NCBI RefSeq assembly: GCF_022669155.1
Contig: NZ_JALBVB010000034.1
Span: 131,501 to 192,911 of the forward strand
Length of the DNA: 61,411 nt
DNA from: Kineococcus sp. TRM81007
GTDB lineage: Bacteria > Actinomycetota > Actinomycetes > Actinomycetales > Kineococcaceae
Direction: 5' to 3'
The translations under genes and the position numbers were made by a program. The notes under the pieces were generated by a model that was given only the letters and a program-made list of their open reading frames with translations, searched no databases and was not told where the DNA came from. Below are positions 43,775 to 51,815 of this stretch, in pieces; positions within the stretch are counted from its first letter, which is position 1; every line of letters starts with the position of its first letter.

Positions 43775-44683
43775 GTGCCTCCGCTCGCTTCCCGTGTCGT
43801 CGACGCCGACGTGACGGGTCCGCGGGGGCCGGTCCCCGTGCGCTGCTACGAACCACCGGGGGCCGCCTCCAGCACGCTCACACCGACGCTGGTGTGGCTG
43901 CACGGGGGCGCCTACTTCGCCGGGAGCCTCGACAAGCCCGAGTCCGACGCCCTCGCCCGGGCCCTCGCGGGAACCGGTGTGCGGGTGGTGACCGTGGACT
44001 ACCCGTTGGCTCCGCTGCTGTCGAGGCGGTGGCCGTGCCCGGACCGCTCAGCGAGTGGAGTGCTGCGGGAGCGCTTCCCCGCGCAAGTCCACGACGTGGC
44101 CGCGGTGCTCGCCCACGTGCGGGCCACCTGCGCCGGCCCGGTGCTGCTGGGCGGCGCCAGCGCTGGTGCCTGCCTGGCTGCCGGCACCGCGGTGGCTGCG
44201 AGCACAGCGACCAGCGCGACGCAGGACGAAGAGCCGCGCATCGACGGCGTCGTCCTGGCCTACGGGTTCTTCCACGCCCGCCTGCCCCCGCGACCACGTG
44301 CGCTGCGGGCCACGTTGCGGGGCCGTCGCCGCTTCACCCACACCCGGTGGCCGATGCTGGCGATGAACCTCAACCACACCGGCTCCCGCGCGCTGCTGCG
44401 CGACCCGTCGGCCTTCCCCGGCGGGCACCGGCCGGCCCACTTCCCGCCGACGCTGCTGCTGGACGCCGACCGCGACGGCATGCGGGCCTCCAGCAGCCTG
44501 TTCGCCGCCGACCTGGCGGCAGCCGGGGTGCCCCTGGAGCACCAGGTGCTGCCCGAGGCCGTGCACGGCTTCCTGGGTCGCCCGCAGGAGCGCGACTTCA
44601 CCACCGGCGTCGAGGTCATCGCACGGTGGTCACGATCACTGGTGACGGCTGAACCGGTGGACGGTGCGGCCCGCACCGGGTGA
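43775..44683 (+). CDS. Alpha/beta-hydrolase, hormone-sensitive-lipase (HSL) type
   Basis: A 302-residue esterase-like protein. The oxyanion motif HGGAYFAGS (about residues 43-51), the nucleophile in GGASAGAC, the acid in LLDADRDGMR and the histidine in EAVHGFLG give a full catalytic set. Members hydrolyse short esters or acetylated compounds. The start is the GTG at 43775, with no strong ribosome-binding site. The 3' end overlaps the convergent membrane-protein gene by 48 bp. A loop around LSRRWPCPDRSASG (about 80-93) is unusual for the family and may reflect local sequence change. Confidence 0.82.
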   Translation: MPPLASRVVDADVTGPRGPVPVRCYEPPGAASSTLTPTLVWLHGGAYFAGSLDKPESDALARALAGTGVRVVTVDYPLAPLLSRRWPCPDRSASGVLRERFPAQVHDVAAVLAHVRATCAGPVLLGGASAGACLAAGTAVAASTATSATQDEEPRIDGVVLAYGFFHARLPPRPRALRATLRGRRRFTHTRWPMLAMNLNHTGSRALLRDPSAFPGGHRPAHFPPTLLLDADRDGMRASSSLFAADLAAAGVPLEHQVLPEAVHGFLGRPQERDFTTGVEVIARWSRSLVTAEPVDGAARTG

Positions 44684-45121
44684 CGCCTCGAGCACGTCCT
44701 GCTTCTCCGTTCGGGTGGCGCAGGTGCTCGACAGCGTGCGTGCGGTGCGGCGGTGGCGCCGGGCGTTGAGGACCAGGGACACGACGCTGAGGACGGCGGC
44801 TGCGAGCAGCCACCCGGCGTCGGAGAACATGTTGTAGCTGGTTCCGGTCTCGTCCGCGCGGATCCCACCTCGGTAGGTCACCACGACCCAGACGGCTGCC
44901 AGTCCGGCACCAGCCGAGGCGAGGAGGGTCGCTGTCCGGTGGCGAGGTGCTGTCGACACCGCTGACACGAAGGCGACGAGGACGACGACGCCCCCTGCCG
45001 GCAGGGAGGCCAGGGTGAGCAGCAGCAGGAGATCCACGACACCGAGCATGGTCGCGGTGCACGCCAGCCGACGCCCTCGCGGGTGATCTTCACTGGCCCT
45101 GTCCGGCACCGGCACAGGCAT
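44636..45121 (-). CDS. Hypothetical membrane protein
   Basis: A protein of up to 161 residues with three membrane segments (LLLLLTLASLPAGGVVVLVAFV, given in part: VVVLVAFVSAV; TLLASAGAGLAAVWVVV; AGWLLAAAVLSVVSLVL). The connecting loop contains RADETGTSYNMFSDAG. An ATG at 45049 gives a shorter, more natural start right before the first membrane segment. No family is recognised. It converges on the hydrolase gene with a short tail overlap. Confidence 0.55.
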   Translation of the reverse strand: MPVPVPDRASEDHPRGRRLACTATMLGVVDLLLLLTLASLPAGGVVVLVAFVSAVSTAPRHRTATLLASAGAGLAAVWVVVTYRGGIRADETGTSYNMFSDAGWLLAAAVLSVVSLVLNARRHRRTARTLSSTCATRTEKQDVLEASPGAGRTVHRFSRHQ

Positions 45122-45160
45122 GGCGGGTCTTCGGATCTGCGGGTGGGTAGCTCACCCTGA

Positions 45161-45190
45161 CCGGCGCCGGCGCCGGCGCCGGCGCCGGCA
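45161..45190. repeat. Hexanucleotide repeat (CCGGCG)n
   Basis: Four exact copies of CCGGCG and a fifth ending in A. It is 13 bp beyond the end of the ISL3 transposase fragment. Confidence 0.85.
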
Positions 45191-45202
45191 CCGTCGCCGT
45201 CG

Positions 45203-45370
45203 CCAGGGCCGGGTGCCATCGGCGGCGAGCAGGATGTGGATGCGGTAGTTACCGAAGTTTCGGAACCCGTGCGCCAGGCGGCGTGCCTTCTCGATGATGA
45301 GGACGATGGCCTCGGTGCCGCCGTTGCTGATCCCGCCGGTGTCGAAGTAGTCCATCACCTCCGCCCGCCA
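45203..45370 (-). pseudogene. ISL3-family transposase, C-terminal fragment
   Basis: The frame reads WRAEVMDYFDTGGISNGGTEAI, in parts MDYFDTGGISNGGTEA and IIEKARRLAHGFRNFGNYR. This is the strongly conserved end of ISL3 transposases (usually F-x-T-G-x-S-N-G-x-T-E followed by K-R-x-A-x-G-F-R-N-F). The first 300-odd residues are missing: upstream the sequence becomes an MFS transporter fragment within a few bases. Downstream it dissolves into a CCGGCG repeat. Confidence 0.8.
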
Positions 45371-45765
45371 CGTCGTAGCGACGGGCGCCTTCGGCGCGGC
45401 TCTCACGCAGGGTGGGGAGGGCAACCAGCAGGGTCGCGACGGCGATGGGCACGTTGATGAGCAAGCACCAGCGCCAACTGACGTACTCGGTCAGCAGCCC
45501 GCCGAGGACGAGCCCGATGGCGCCACCGGCCCCTTGGACCGCGTCGTAGACGCCGAACGCGCGGGCCATCTCGCGCGGGTCGGTGAAGGTGGTGGTGATC
45601 AGCGACAGGGCGGCCGGGGCCAGGACTGCGGCGAAGACCCCTGCAGCGCGCGGGCGCAGAAGAGCATGACGTCGGTGGTGGCCGCGCCGCCGATCGCCGA
45701 GACGAGGGCGAATCCGATCAGGGCGATGAGGAAGGCGCGTTTGCGGCCGACGAAGTCGCCCCCCC
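45366..45765 (-). pseudogene. MFS drug-efflux-type transporter, internal fragment
   Basis: Two frames together encode the middle of a 14-segment MFS transporter: FVGRKRAFLIALIGFALVSA and MLFCARALQG in one, VFAAVLAPAALSLITTTF and WRWCLLINVPIAVATLLV in the next. Joining them needs one extra G in the run at about 45638-45641. The N-terminus is cut where a CACCTG repeat begins. The C-terminal half is replaced by the ISL3 fragment, so it is non-functional even if the frameshift is a sequencing error. Confidence 0.8.
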
Positions 45766-45770
45766 AGCAG

Positions 45771-45788
45771 CACCTGCACCTGCACCTG
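45771..45788. repeat. Hexanucleotide repeat (CACCTG)3
   Basis: Three copies of CACCTG at the truncated N-terminal edge of the MFS fragment. Confidence 0.7.
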
Positions 45789-45950
45789 CGACAGGAACCA
45801 CTTCCCTGACTGAAACTCCCCCTCACGACAGTGGAGTCGCGCTTGTTGAAGTTGCAGAATGCGGGTGGCGCGACCACCGCATGACCGCGACGTCGAGCGT
45901 GCCCCAGCGGGGGTGAGGATCTCCTACCCACCCTTGGATCCGAAGAGCCA

Positions 45951-46583
45951 GTGATCCGTTGGGGCGGTGAGAAACCGACGCTGCGGATCACTCGGAAGCT
46001 CTTCAGGGCTCTGGACGATCAAGCCGGTGTCATCGAGCACCGCCGCGGGGCGTTGGAGCGGGTCGAGTTCGTCCTGGCGGATTGGCTGGCCACCCGCCGG
46101 CGACGGGCCGAGGTCGAGCAGCGCATGGAAGCGGTGTCGGACGAGCTCGAGCTGATCGCCCTGGTCACGTCCATCCCGGGCTTGAGCGCGATCGGCGCGG
46201 CGGCGATTCTGGCCGAGACGGGAGATCCGCACCGGTTCACTTCCGCGCGGGCGCTGGTCAAGCACGCCGGTGTGGCGCCTCGGGAACGCTCCTCAGGGAC
46301 ATTCGTGGGGCGCAGGAGGGTGACCGGGCAGGGCCGGCCGTCACTGCGGTTGGCGGCTTGGCGGGGGATCTGGGGAACGTTGCACAGCGGTCCAGTGCAC
46401 GCCGCCCGCTACACGCATTTGACGACGCGGGAGCACAACAGATTCAAGCCCACCCAGGCGCAGGCCGCGGTCGCCGCGGCGTTGCTGCGGCAACTGCACG
46501 CCATCATCGTCTCCGGCCGTCGCTGGGACCCCGACGTGGCCACCTTCGGCTCCCGGCGGCGCCCGCTGGAGCTTGCTGCCTGA
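45951..46583 (+). mobile_element. IS110-family transposase, N-terminally truncated
   Basis: The 210-residue frame covers the C-terminal half of an IS110 transposase: a coiled-coil-like stretch (about residues 30-65), then the Transposase_20 domain (ALVTSIPGLSAIGAAAILAE, HRFTSARALVKHAGVAPRE, GRPSLRLAAWRGIWG and the C-terminal RQLHAIIVSGRRWDP). The N-terminal DEDD RuvC-like domain of about 180 residues, needed for strand exchange, is absent, so it should be inactive. No flanking bridge-RNA region or element ends were identified. The piece is otherwise undamaged, suggesting fairly recent truncation. Confidence 0.85.
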
Positions 46584-46851
46584 GGAGCTGACTGCGGCCG
46601 AGTAGCCGCTTGGGACTCAGCGCACGTCGTTCCACGTCACTCCCTGGTGGGGCGGGCTCCCCGCGCCATCGAGGCCGCAGCCTGGACCTCGCCGGTCATC
46701 TTGAGCAGCCCCGCCTTCAACCCGATCACACGCTGCCGGGCGCGAGCCCCGTCACCGCTGTGCAGGGCACCGACGACGAGCAGGGCACCCACCAGAACTT
46801 GACGTGGAACGTCTCACGCTGATGACCGAGTGGTCGCGCGGGGAGCTCAGC

Positions 46852-47268
46852 TCAAGGCAGCCACCAGGGGGAGGTGACTACTGCCGCTGCTGCAGCCGCC
46901 GCCCCCAGCGTCGCCAGTACTCCAAGAACCCACGCCGGCACTGTGAACAGCACGCGCATCCCGGCAAGCCAGTAGGCGCTCACCCGGGCCACCACGGCAC
47001 CCACCAGGCACAGCAGCGCCAAGACAGCGCCGGGGACACCCAGGATGAGCGCCCAGCTCCTCCAACCCAGATGACCGCCGAGGGCCTCCACCCCGAACAA
47101 CGAGAACATCAGGCAGAAGTAGCCGACGAGGATGCTCACGAGGACGCTCGGGTACACCCAGAGAGGAGCCAGAGCCCAGGCCGTTCTACGCGCCTCCAGT
47201 CGGCGAACGTAGGTGTTGTGAGTACTGACGGGCAGGTGGCCGCTCACAGACCCTCCAAACGTTGACAC
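46852..47268 (-). CDS. Hypothetical membrane protein with three to four spans
   Basis: A 138-residue protein with hydrophobic segments at about residues 35-58 (SVLVSILVGYFCLMFSLF), 70-95 (WALILGVPGAVLALLCLVGA), 100-118 and 120-135. A basic N-terminus (RRLEARRTAW) is consistent with the N-terminus inside the cell. The start is a GTG with no clear ribosome-binding site. No family was recognised. The 270 bp to its left (46584-46851) show only a weak minus-strand frame. Confidence 0.55.
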   Translation of the reverse strand: MSTFGGSVSGHLPVSTHNTYVRRLEARRTAWALAPLWVYPSVLVSILVGYFCLMFSLFGVEALGGHLGWRSWALILGVPGAVLALLCLVGAVVARVSAYWLAGMRVLFTVPAWVLGVLATLGAAAAAAAVVTSPWWLP

Positions 47269-47544
47269 GCCCGTCTGTGCCTCCCCTGGCCGCCAGGTGA
47301 GGCGTACGACTGCTCCAGGGCTTCATCTTGCCCGCGTCCAGCCCGCGCACGGGCGGGCAGTGCCTCATCGCTTGCTTGTTCACCATCTCGGCGCACTGGC
47401 TGTGCGCAGCACGCACACGTTGGGGCCTTGACCTCCTGATCATCGCTGGACGTCGGGGAGGTCGCGGGCTCAGCGACCGTCCTCACTTCGGCAGACGCGC
47501 CACCACCGCGCCATGTGCGTGTGTCGGTGTGGTGCCCGCGGTGA

Positions 47545-48846
47545 GTGGGCCTTCGGCGGTGCAGCGTTCCGGCCGCATCGTTCTGCCACGGTGCTGTCGT
47601 GGACAGCACTGGTGGCTGGCGCCGGCACGGGCGCTGGTCGAGCTCCCTACCCCGTGGGGGCGGGCGCCTGCGCGAAGGGGCAGCATCGGCCTCGGGCTTG
47701 ACCGCGCGCGGCCGGCGAGCACGGCTCGGTGTCCTGGCTGTCCTCGTGGTCGGTGCTGTCCTGGCGGCCGTGCTCACCCGCCCACCCGGTGCACTGCACG
47801 GTCCCGCAGCGCCCTACGAGCACGCGGCGATGCAGGAGGTCTCGGTCGCCACCGAGCAAGTCGTCGGGGGCCAGACCGGGGTGCTCGTCGCCGGGCTGCG
47901 CGCGGCGGGCTCGTGGTGCTTTCAGCCGCGCAGCAACGCCCTGACCGCGCAGATCCGCTGCCAGGGGCAGCAGGGCGACGCGACGGTGGACCTGGTCAGC
48001 GACCTCGACGGAGACCTCACTCACGCCGAGATCCAGATGCCCACCGAGGTGACGGCTACCGGGGTCACCACCGTGACTTCGCGCGCGAGCGGGGCACTGA
48101 CCGCGAGCGGTGCCTCGGGCACGAGCACCACGGAGCCGGTGCGAGCGGCTCAGGACCACTTGCGCTTCGTGCTCGAGGCGTCGTTGCTGACGGTGTGGCC
48201 CCAGGACCGCGGCGTCCTCGACGGCCTCCTGCGCAAGGCGGAACCACGAAGCTTCTTGCCCTTCGGGGATGCCGGAGCACCGCACTCGGACGAGGAGCAG
48301 TACCAGACGCTGGAGCAGCGCAGTGAACGAGCCAGCTGGTCGCTGCGGACGTCATGCACCGGCGCGCCGCTGGCCCTGACGGTGCGCACCGACGCCCTGC
48401 GTGATCGCAGCTGGCCCTTCGGTGCTTCCCACTACGCCGGCACCACCGCCGCAGCAGCTGCACGGCTGCAACAGGCGGGCTCCTCCTGCGGTTCCAGCGG
48501 ATGCTCGCTCGGTGACGAGCACGGGGATCGGTCGGTGGCCTTCGGCGTCCACGACGGCCAGATCGTCACCGCCGACCTGACCTTGCGACCGGCCGCCGAT
48601 GGCGCGGCGGCGACCACCGAGGTGCACGAGCTGGAGCAGACGCTGGCCTTCCTCACTCCCGAGGTGCGCACCGACATCGCCGCCGTCATCGCCCGGTCGC
48701 AGGCCGAGGGCAGCGAGTGGCGCGGGCTGGTGGCCGGCACTCCGGTCCAGGTGTCGGTGGAGAACGGGTGGCCGACACTCGGTGGCCGCCACGTCTACGG
48801 CGTCCGCGTCCTCATCGGGATTCCGCTGCTGTACGTGGGGCCGTGA
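47545..48846 (+). CDS. Hypothetical membrane-anchored protein
   Basis: The frame of 433 residues has one membrane segment (LGVLAVLVVGAVLAAVL, about residues 61-77 from the first GTG) preceded by an arginine-rich stretch, then a large extracellular part of about 350 residues. The residues before the membrane segment are not protein-like, so a TTG at 47698 (L-T-A-R-G-R-R-A-R) may be the real start. The extracellular part has paired cysteines (GSWCFQPRS and QIRCQGQQG; SSCGSSGCS) suggesting disulfides. No domain is recognised. It stands alone. Confidence 0.55.
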   Translation: MGLRRCSVPAASFCHGAVVDSTGGWRRHGRWSSSLPRGGGRLREGAASASGLTARGRRARLGVLAVLVVGAVLAAVLTRPPGALHGPAAPYEHAAMQEVSVATEQVVGGQTGVLVAGLRAAGSWCFQPRSNALTAQIRCQGQQGDATVDLVSDLDGDLTHAEIQMPTEVTATGVTTVTSRASGALTASGASGTSTTEPVRAAQDHLRFVLEASLLTVWPQDRGVLDGLLRKAEPRSFLPFGDAGAPHSDEEQYQTLEQRSERASWSLRTSCTGAPLALTVRTDALRDRSWPFGASHYAGTTAAAAARLQQAGSSCGSSGCSLGDEHGDRSVAFGVHDGQIVTADLTLRPAADGAAATTEVHELEQTLAFLTPEVRTDIAAVIARSQAEGSEWRGLVAGTPVQVSVENGWPTLGGRHVYGVRVLIGIPLLYVGP

Positions 48847-48950
48847 ACAGGTCTGTACCGCTTGCGGGTGGGCCGCAGGGAGCAGCGGAGCGTGTTGTCA
48901 GGTTCTCGCGGCCTCGAGCCACCTGCTCAAGAGGGGTGCCGACCGCTCGA

Positions 48951-49001
48951 CCATCGACAGATCCGAGCGGTCGGCAACGTCCACGACAGCGGGATGAGAG
49001 T
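48951..49001 (+). repeat. Dispersed repeat, long form (copy 1)
   Basis: It contains CCATCGACAGATCCG, then CGGTCGGCAACGTCCACGAC (19-20 bases), then AGCGGGATGA. An almost identical copy lies at 59611-59677. It is about 105 bp downstream of the gene ending at 48846. Confidence 0.8.
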
Positions 49002-49010
49002 GCGTGCGGG

Positions 49011-49217
49011 TCAGTGGTGGTGCAGCGGTGTCACGGTGAACAGGTCGCCGGGTTGGCACTGCAGCGCGTCGCACACGGCGGTCAGGGTCGAGAAGCGCAC
49101 CGCGCGGGCGCGGTCGTTCTTCAGCACCGACAGGTTCACCACGGTGACGCCGGCGCGCTGGGCCAGCAGGTCGTCCAGGTGGCAGGTGACGCGGTGCGCC
49201 CGCTCAGCCTCGTCCAC
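49011..49217 (-). CDS. XRE-family helix-turn-helix protein with internal deletion
   Basis: A 68-residue small regulator like YozG. The second half (VLKNDRARAVRFSTLTAVCDAL, in parts VLKNDRARAVRFS and CQPGDLFTV) is intact and closely matches the XRE protein at 50701-50958. By comparison about nine residues are missing between LLAQR and AGVTVVNLS, the part that forms the first helix of the DNA-binding motif. It is probably impaired. It follows the truncated DUF2975 gene by 69 bp, mirroring the intact pair to the right. Confidence 0.75.
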   Translation of the reverse strand: MDEAERAHRVTCHLDDLLAQRAGVTVVNLSVLKNDRARAVRFSTLTAVCDALQCQPGDLFTVTPLHHH

Positions 49218-49286
49218 GACGCCTCCCGCCCTCGCGGCTGCCCTGCCGGGGTGCGCCTGCCGGCTGGGGCCCTCGTTCTGGCGGGG

Positions 49287-49781
49287 TCACACCAGCCCGT
49301 CCAGGTCCCGGTGCAGGCGCTCTCCTTGCCGGAAGGCTTCGGCCAGCACGAGCACCACCACGGCGATCAGGTCCCAGGCACCCAGGTGCAGCCAGGCAGC
49401 GACGCTCAGGGGGCTGTCGGCACCGTCCAGGCCGAGGCGTTCGAGCACCTGATCGGCGGCCAGGGCCGGCAGCAGCGGTGCCAGGTGCGCGATGAGCACG
49501 GTGAGCAGCGCCAGTTGGGCCAGGCGGCGGGCGTTGCCGGCGCCGAAGGGGCGCGCGGCGGCGATGGAGGTCAGCACCGGGCGCAGCAGCAGCGCGGCGG
49601 CGCCCAGCCCGATCCCGGCCAGGGCGAAGTGGCCGCGCGAGAGGAACTGCTCGGTGCGGGTGGAGTCCCACGCGGACAGCTCGGCGGGGTAGCCCTGGGC
49701 TACGTCGGGGGTGAGCAGGTCGATCGCGGTCAGCTGGACGTGCTCAGGCACCTGCTCGCCGCTGGTGGAGGAGGTGGGCAC
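49287..49781 (-). CDS. DUF2975-like membrane protein, N-terminally truncated
   Basis: About 164 residues from a GTG at 49781. Two to three membrane segments are visible (FALAGIGLGAAALLLRPVL, ALLTVLIAHLAPLLPALA, LIAVVVLVLAEAF), then the typical end AFRQGERLHRDLDGLV. DUF2975 proteins are coded beside XRE regulators and are thought to act with them. The first membrane segment normally present before the extracytoplasmic part is missing. The frame instead runs antisense through a MazF fragment, so this is probably a broken copy of the module. Confidence 0.65.
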   Translation of the reverse strand: MPTSSTSGEQVPEHVQLTAIDLLTPDVAQGYPAELSAWDSTRTEQFLSRGHFALAGIGLGAAALLLRPVLTSIAAARPFGAGNARRLAQLALLTVLIAHLAPLLPALAADQVLERLGLDGADSPLSVAAWLHLGAWDLIAVVVLVLAEAFRQGERLHRDLDGLV

Positions 49782-49836
49782 GGGCAGCCGGCGGGCCTGT
49801 TGCAGCTGCCGGCCCTGCGCGGAGGTGGGGTCGACC

Positions 49837-50049
49837 TGCGTGGTACCGGTGACCAGCGACACGGCCAGGGTGTTCCCCTTCCAGGTCCTGCTCGCCGCCC
49901 AGGACACCGGGTTGCACGTCGACTCCAAGGCTCAGGCCGAACAGGTCTGCGCCGTGTCGGTGGACCGTCTGGGACCGGCGCTGGGGCGGTTGCCGTCGAA
50001 GGCGTTGGGCGCTCTCGACGACGCCTTGCGGCTGCACCTGGCCCTGTGA
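49837..50049 (+). pseudogene. MazF/PemK-type toxin, C-terminal fragment
   Basis: The frame CVVPVTSDTARVFPFQVLL, then GLHVDSKAQAEQVCAVSV and ALDDALRLHLAL, matches the C-terminal two-thirds of actinobacterial MazF endoribonucleases. The conserved T-S in VPVTSD and D-S-K-A-Q-A-E-Q are present. The N-terminal 25-35 residues with the R-x-x-V-I-V strand are gone, and there is no start codon or antitoxin gene. The fragment abuts the truncated DUF2975 frame, as if a rearrangement joined the two. Confidence 0.7.
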
Positions 50050-50187
50050 GGTCGGCGACGAGAGCGATCCTCACCGCGCCGTGTCCGAGCGGAACCCGGC
50101 ATGACCGTGAAGGCGCGCAAGGGGCGCGGATCTCCTGAGCTGGCACCGGTGCGGCCTCCAGTCGCGCACTCCACCATGGCGACCTAT

Positions 50188-50221
50188 TGACTTTCGATCG
50201 CTGCCGAGCGACTATCGATAC
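50188..50221 (+). promoter_or_regulatory. Probable promoter and operator of the DUF2975/XRE pair
   Basis: TTGACT (50188-50193) and a TATCGA hexamer about 18-19 bp downstream fit a vegetative promoter. Between them TCGCT and AGCGA form inverted arms around GCCG. The ATG follows at 50222, so the transcript would have almost no leader. The XRE protein of the pair could bind the inverted repeat. Confidence 0.55.
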
Positions 50222-50701
50222 ATGAGCATTGCCGTCATCCGCGCGCTGCGGGTCTGCATCATCCTGCTCGGCCTGGGAGCCCTGATCGGCCAGGCCGTCT
50301 ACGTGCCCGTCGCGGCCTGGCAGTCGGCCGATGCCTACCCGGAGCTGGCCGGCTTGGCGGTGCCGTACACGATCGCCGCGATCGTGGTACTGGCTTGTGT
50401 GCAGGCTGCGGTGGTGGCGGTGTGGGTACTGCTGTCGCTGGTGCAGGACCGGCGCATCTTCGACCCAGCGGCCCTCCGCTGGGTCGATGTGATCATCGTG
50501 GCCGCGGCGGTGGCCACGGCCGTGACCGTCGCCACGCTGACGCACCTGATCAGCTGGGTCGGCGTCGGCGGGCCGCCGGCGCTGCTGCTGCAGGCCGCTT
50601 CCCTGGTCGGCGGGGTGAGCTTCGTGCTGCTGATGGTCGTGATGCGGGCCCTGCTGCGCTCAGCGACGGTGCTCTCCAGCGAGATGGCCGCGGTCGTCTG
50701 A
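50222..50701 (+). CDS. DUF2975 membrane protein (YoaS-like)
   Basis: A 159-residue membrane protein with four segments (CIILLGLGALIGQAVYVPV; YTIAAIVVLACVQAAVVAVW; VIIVAAAVATAVTVATLTHL; LVGGVSFVLLMVVMRALL). The conserved loop DRRIFDPAALRWVD between segments two and three is typical of DUF2975. These proteins occur in pairs with a small XRE regulator, which follows here with stop/start overlap (TGATG). Function is unknown; a membrane sensor or modulator of the XRE protein is a reasonable guess. Confidence 0.8.
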   Translation: MSIAVIRALRVCIILLGLGALIGQAVYVPVAAWQSADAYPELAGLAVPYTIAAIVVLACVQAAVVAVWVLLSLVQDRRIFDPAALRWVDVIIVAAAVATAVTVATLTHLISWVGVGGPPALLLQAASLVGGVSFVLLMVVMRALLRSATVLSSEMAAVV

Positions 50702-50958
50702 TGGCCGTGGTCGTCGACCTCGACGTCATGCTGGCCAAGCGGAAGATGCCGGTGGGTGAGTTCTCCCGCCGGATCGGCTTGTCCCCGGCCAACGTGGCCG
50801 TCTTGAAGAACGGTCGGGCCAAGGCGGTGCGGTTCAGCACCCTGGATGCGATCTGCCGGGTGCTGGACTGCCAGCCCGGTGACGTCCTGCGCTGGGTGCC
50901 GGACGAGACCGCCGAAGCGATCGAGGTCGCGGACTCGGCGCAGCCCGCTTCACGCTGA
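50701..50958 (+). CDS. XRE-family helix-turn-helix regulator (YozG-like)
   Basis: An 85-residue protein made of one helix-turn-helix: DLDVMLAKRKMPVGEFSRRI, GLSPANVAVLKNGRAKAVRF and ICRVLDCQPGDVLRW. It is the intact counterpart of the shortened protein at 49011-49217. The ATG overlaps the DUF2975 stop, so the two are translated together. It is likely to regulate its own promoter. The acidic tail after residue 65 is not conserved. Confidence 0.88.
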   Translation: MAVVVDLDVMLAKRKMPVGEFSRRIGLSPANVAVLKNGRAKAVRFSTLDAICRVLDCQPGDVLRWVPDETAEAIEVADSAQPASR

Positions 50959-51032
50959 CGCACCCGCTGGCGCCCCGGCCATCAGCACCACCACCCGGAG
51001 ATCGGCAGGTGCGGGCGCCGAGGACCGCGTTA

Positions 51033-51815
51033 TCAGCGGGCGGACCAGCCTCCGTCGGAGGCGATGGTCTGCCCGGTGACCCAGTCCGCCTCGTCGCTGA
51101 GCAGCCAGCCGACCAGGCGAGCGGTGTCGGTGGGGGTGCTCCACCGAGCGCCCGGGTTGGCCGCGGTGACGGCGGCGCGCAGCTGCTCATCGGCGTGACC
51201 GGTGTCGTTGGGGCCGGGGTTGATGCAGTTCACGGTGACCGAGCGGGGCATGAGGTGGACGGCGAGGGTGCGGGTGAGCTCGTGCAGGGCGGCCTCGGAG
51301 GCGATGTACGGCAGCTCGGCAGGCATGGCGCCGTGGTACTGCCCGGAGGTGAACAGGATGACGCGTCCGCCGGGGCGTGTGTCGTCGTGCTGGGCGGCGA
51401 AGGCTTGCGTGAGCAGCAGACTGGCTCGGGTGTTGACCGCGTAGCTGAGGTCCAACTCGGCGGCGGTGAGGTGTTCGAGGTCGTGACCGCTGCTGCGGGC
51501 GTGGTTGGCGACCAGGGCGTCGACGTGGCCGAAGACGTCGCGGGCTGCGGCGACGACAGCGGCGGGTGCCTCGGCTTCGGCGAGGTCGGCGCTGATGTGC
51601 TCGACGCGGCCACCGGTGGCCCGCAGCTCCGCGAGCAGGGCCGCGGGACCGTCGGTGTCCTCGCCCCAGGGTTGCTGGGCATCGTGGGGAGACCAGGTGT
51701 GCAGCAGGACCGCGGCGCCGTCGGCGACGGCGCGGCGGGCGATGGCGGCGCCGATGGCGATGCGTCGGCTGGCGCCGGTGACGATGACGACGCGCTCGTG
51801 CAGGGCTCCGGTCAT
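51033..51815 (-). CDS. SDR-family oxidoreductase with altered active site
   Basis: A 260-residue classical short-chain dehydrogenase. The cofactor motif is VTGASRRIAIGAAIAR with an insertion relative to T-G-x3-G-x-G. Asn128, Ser157 (FTSGQYHG) and Tyr170 (LPYIASEAAL) of the tetrad are present, but the lysine four residues after the tyrosine is Glu174 (codon GAG, one base from AAG). DGGWSAR at the C-terminus is typical. If the sequence is right, normal hydride transfer would be impaired. Confidence 0.87.
   Translation of the reverse strand: MTGALHERVVIVTGASRRIAIGAAIARRAVADGAAVLLHTWSPHDAQQPWGEDTDGPAALLAELRATGGRVEHISADLAEAEAPAAVVAAARDVFGHVDALVANHARSSGHDLEHLTAAELDLSYAVNTRASLLLTQAFAAQHDDTRPGGRVILFTSGQYHGAMPAELPYIASEAALHELTRTLAVHLMPRSVTVNCINPGPNDTGHADEQLRAAVTAANPGARWSTPTDTARLVGWLLSDEADWVTGQTIASDGGWSAR

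Noticed and set aside
45891-46700. Complete IS110 element with bridge RNA
   Set aside because: The DEDD half of the transposase is missing and no element ends or structured flank could be identified.
46637-46792. Short minus-strand frame of about 51 codons with GLKAGLLKMTGEVQAAASMA
   Set aside because: It looks partly protein-like but has no family, no ribosome-binding site and no conserved partner.
49837-50958. Functional MazF toxin-antitoxin module
   Set aside because: The toxin lacks its N-terminus and start, and the adjacent XRE protein belongs with DUF2975, not with MazF.
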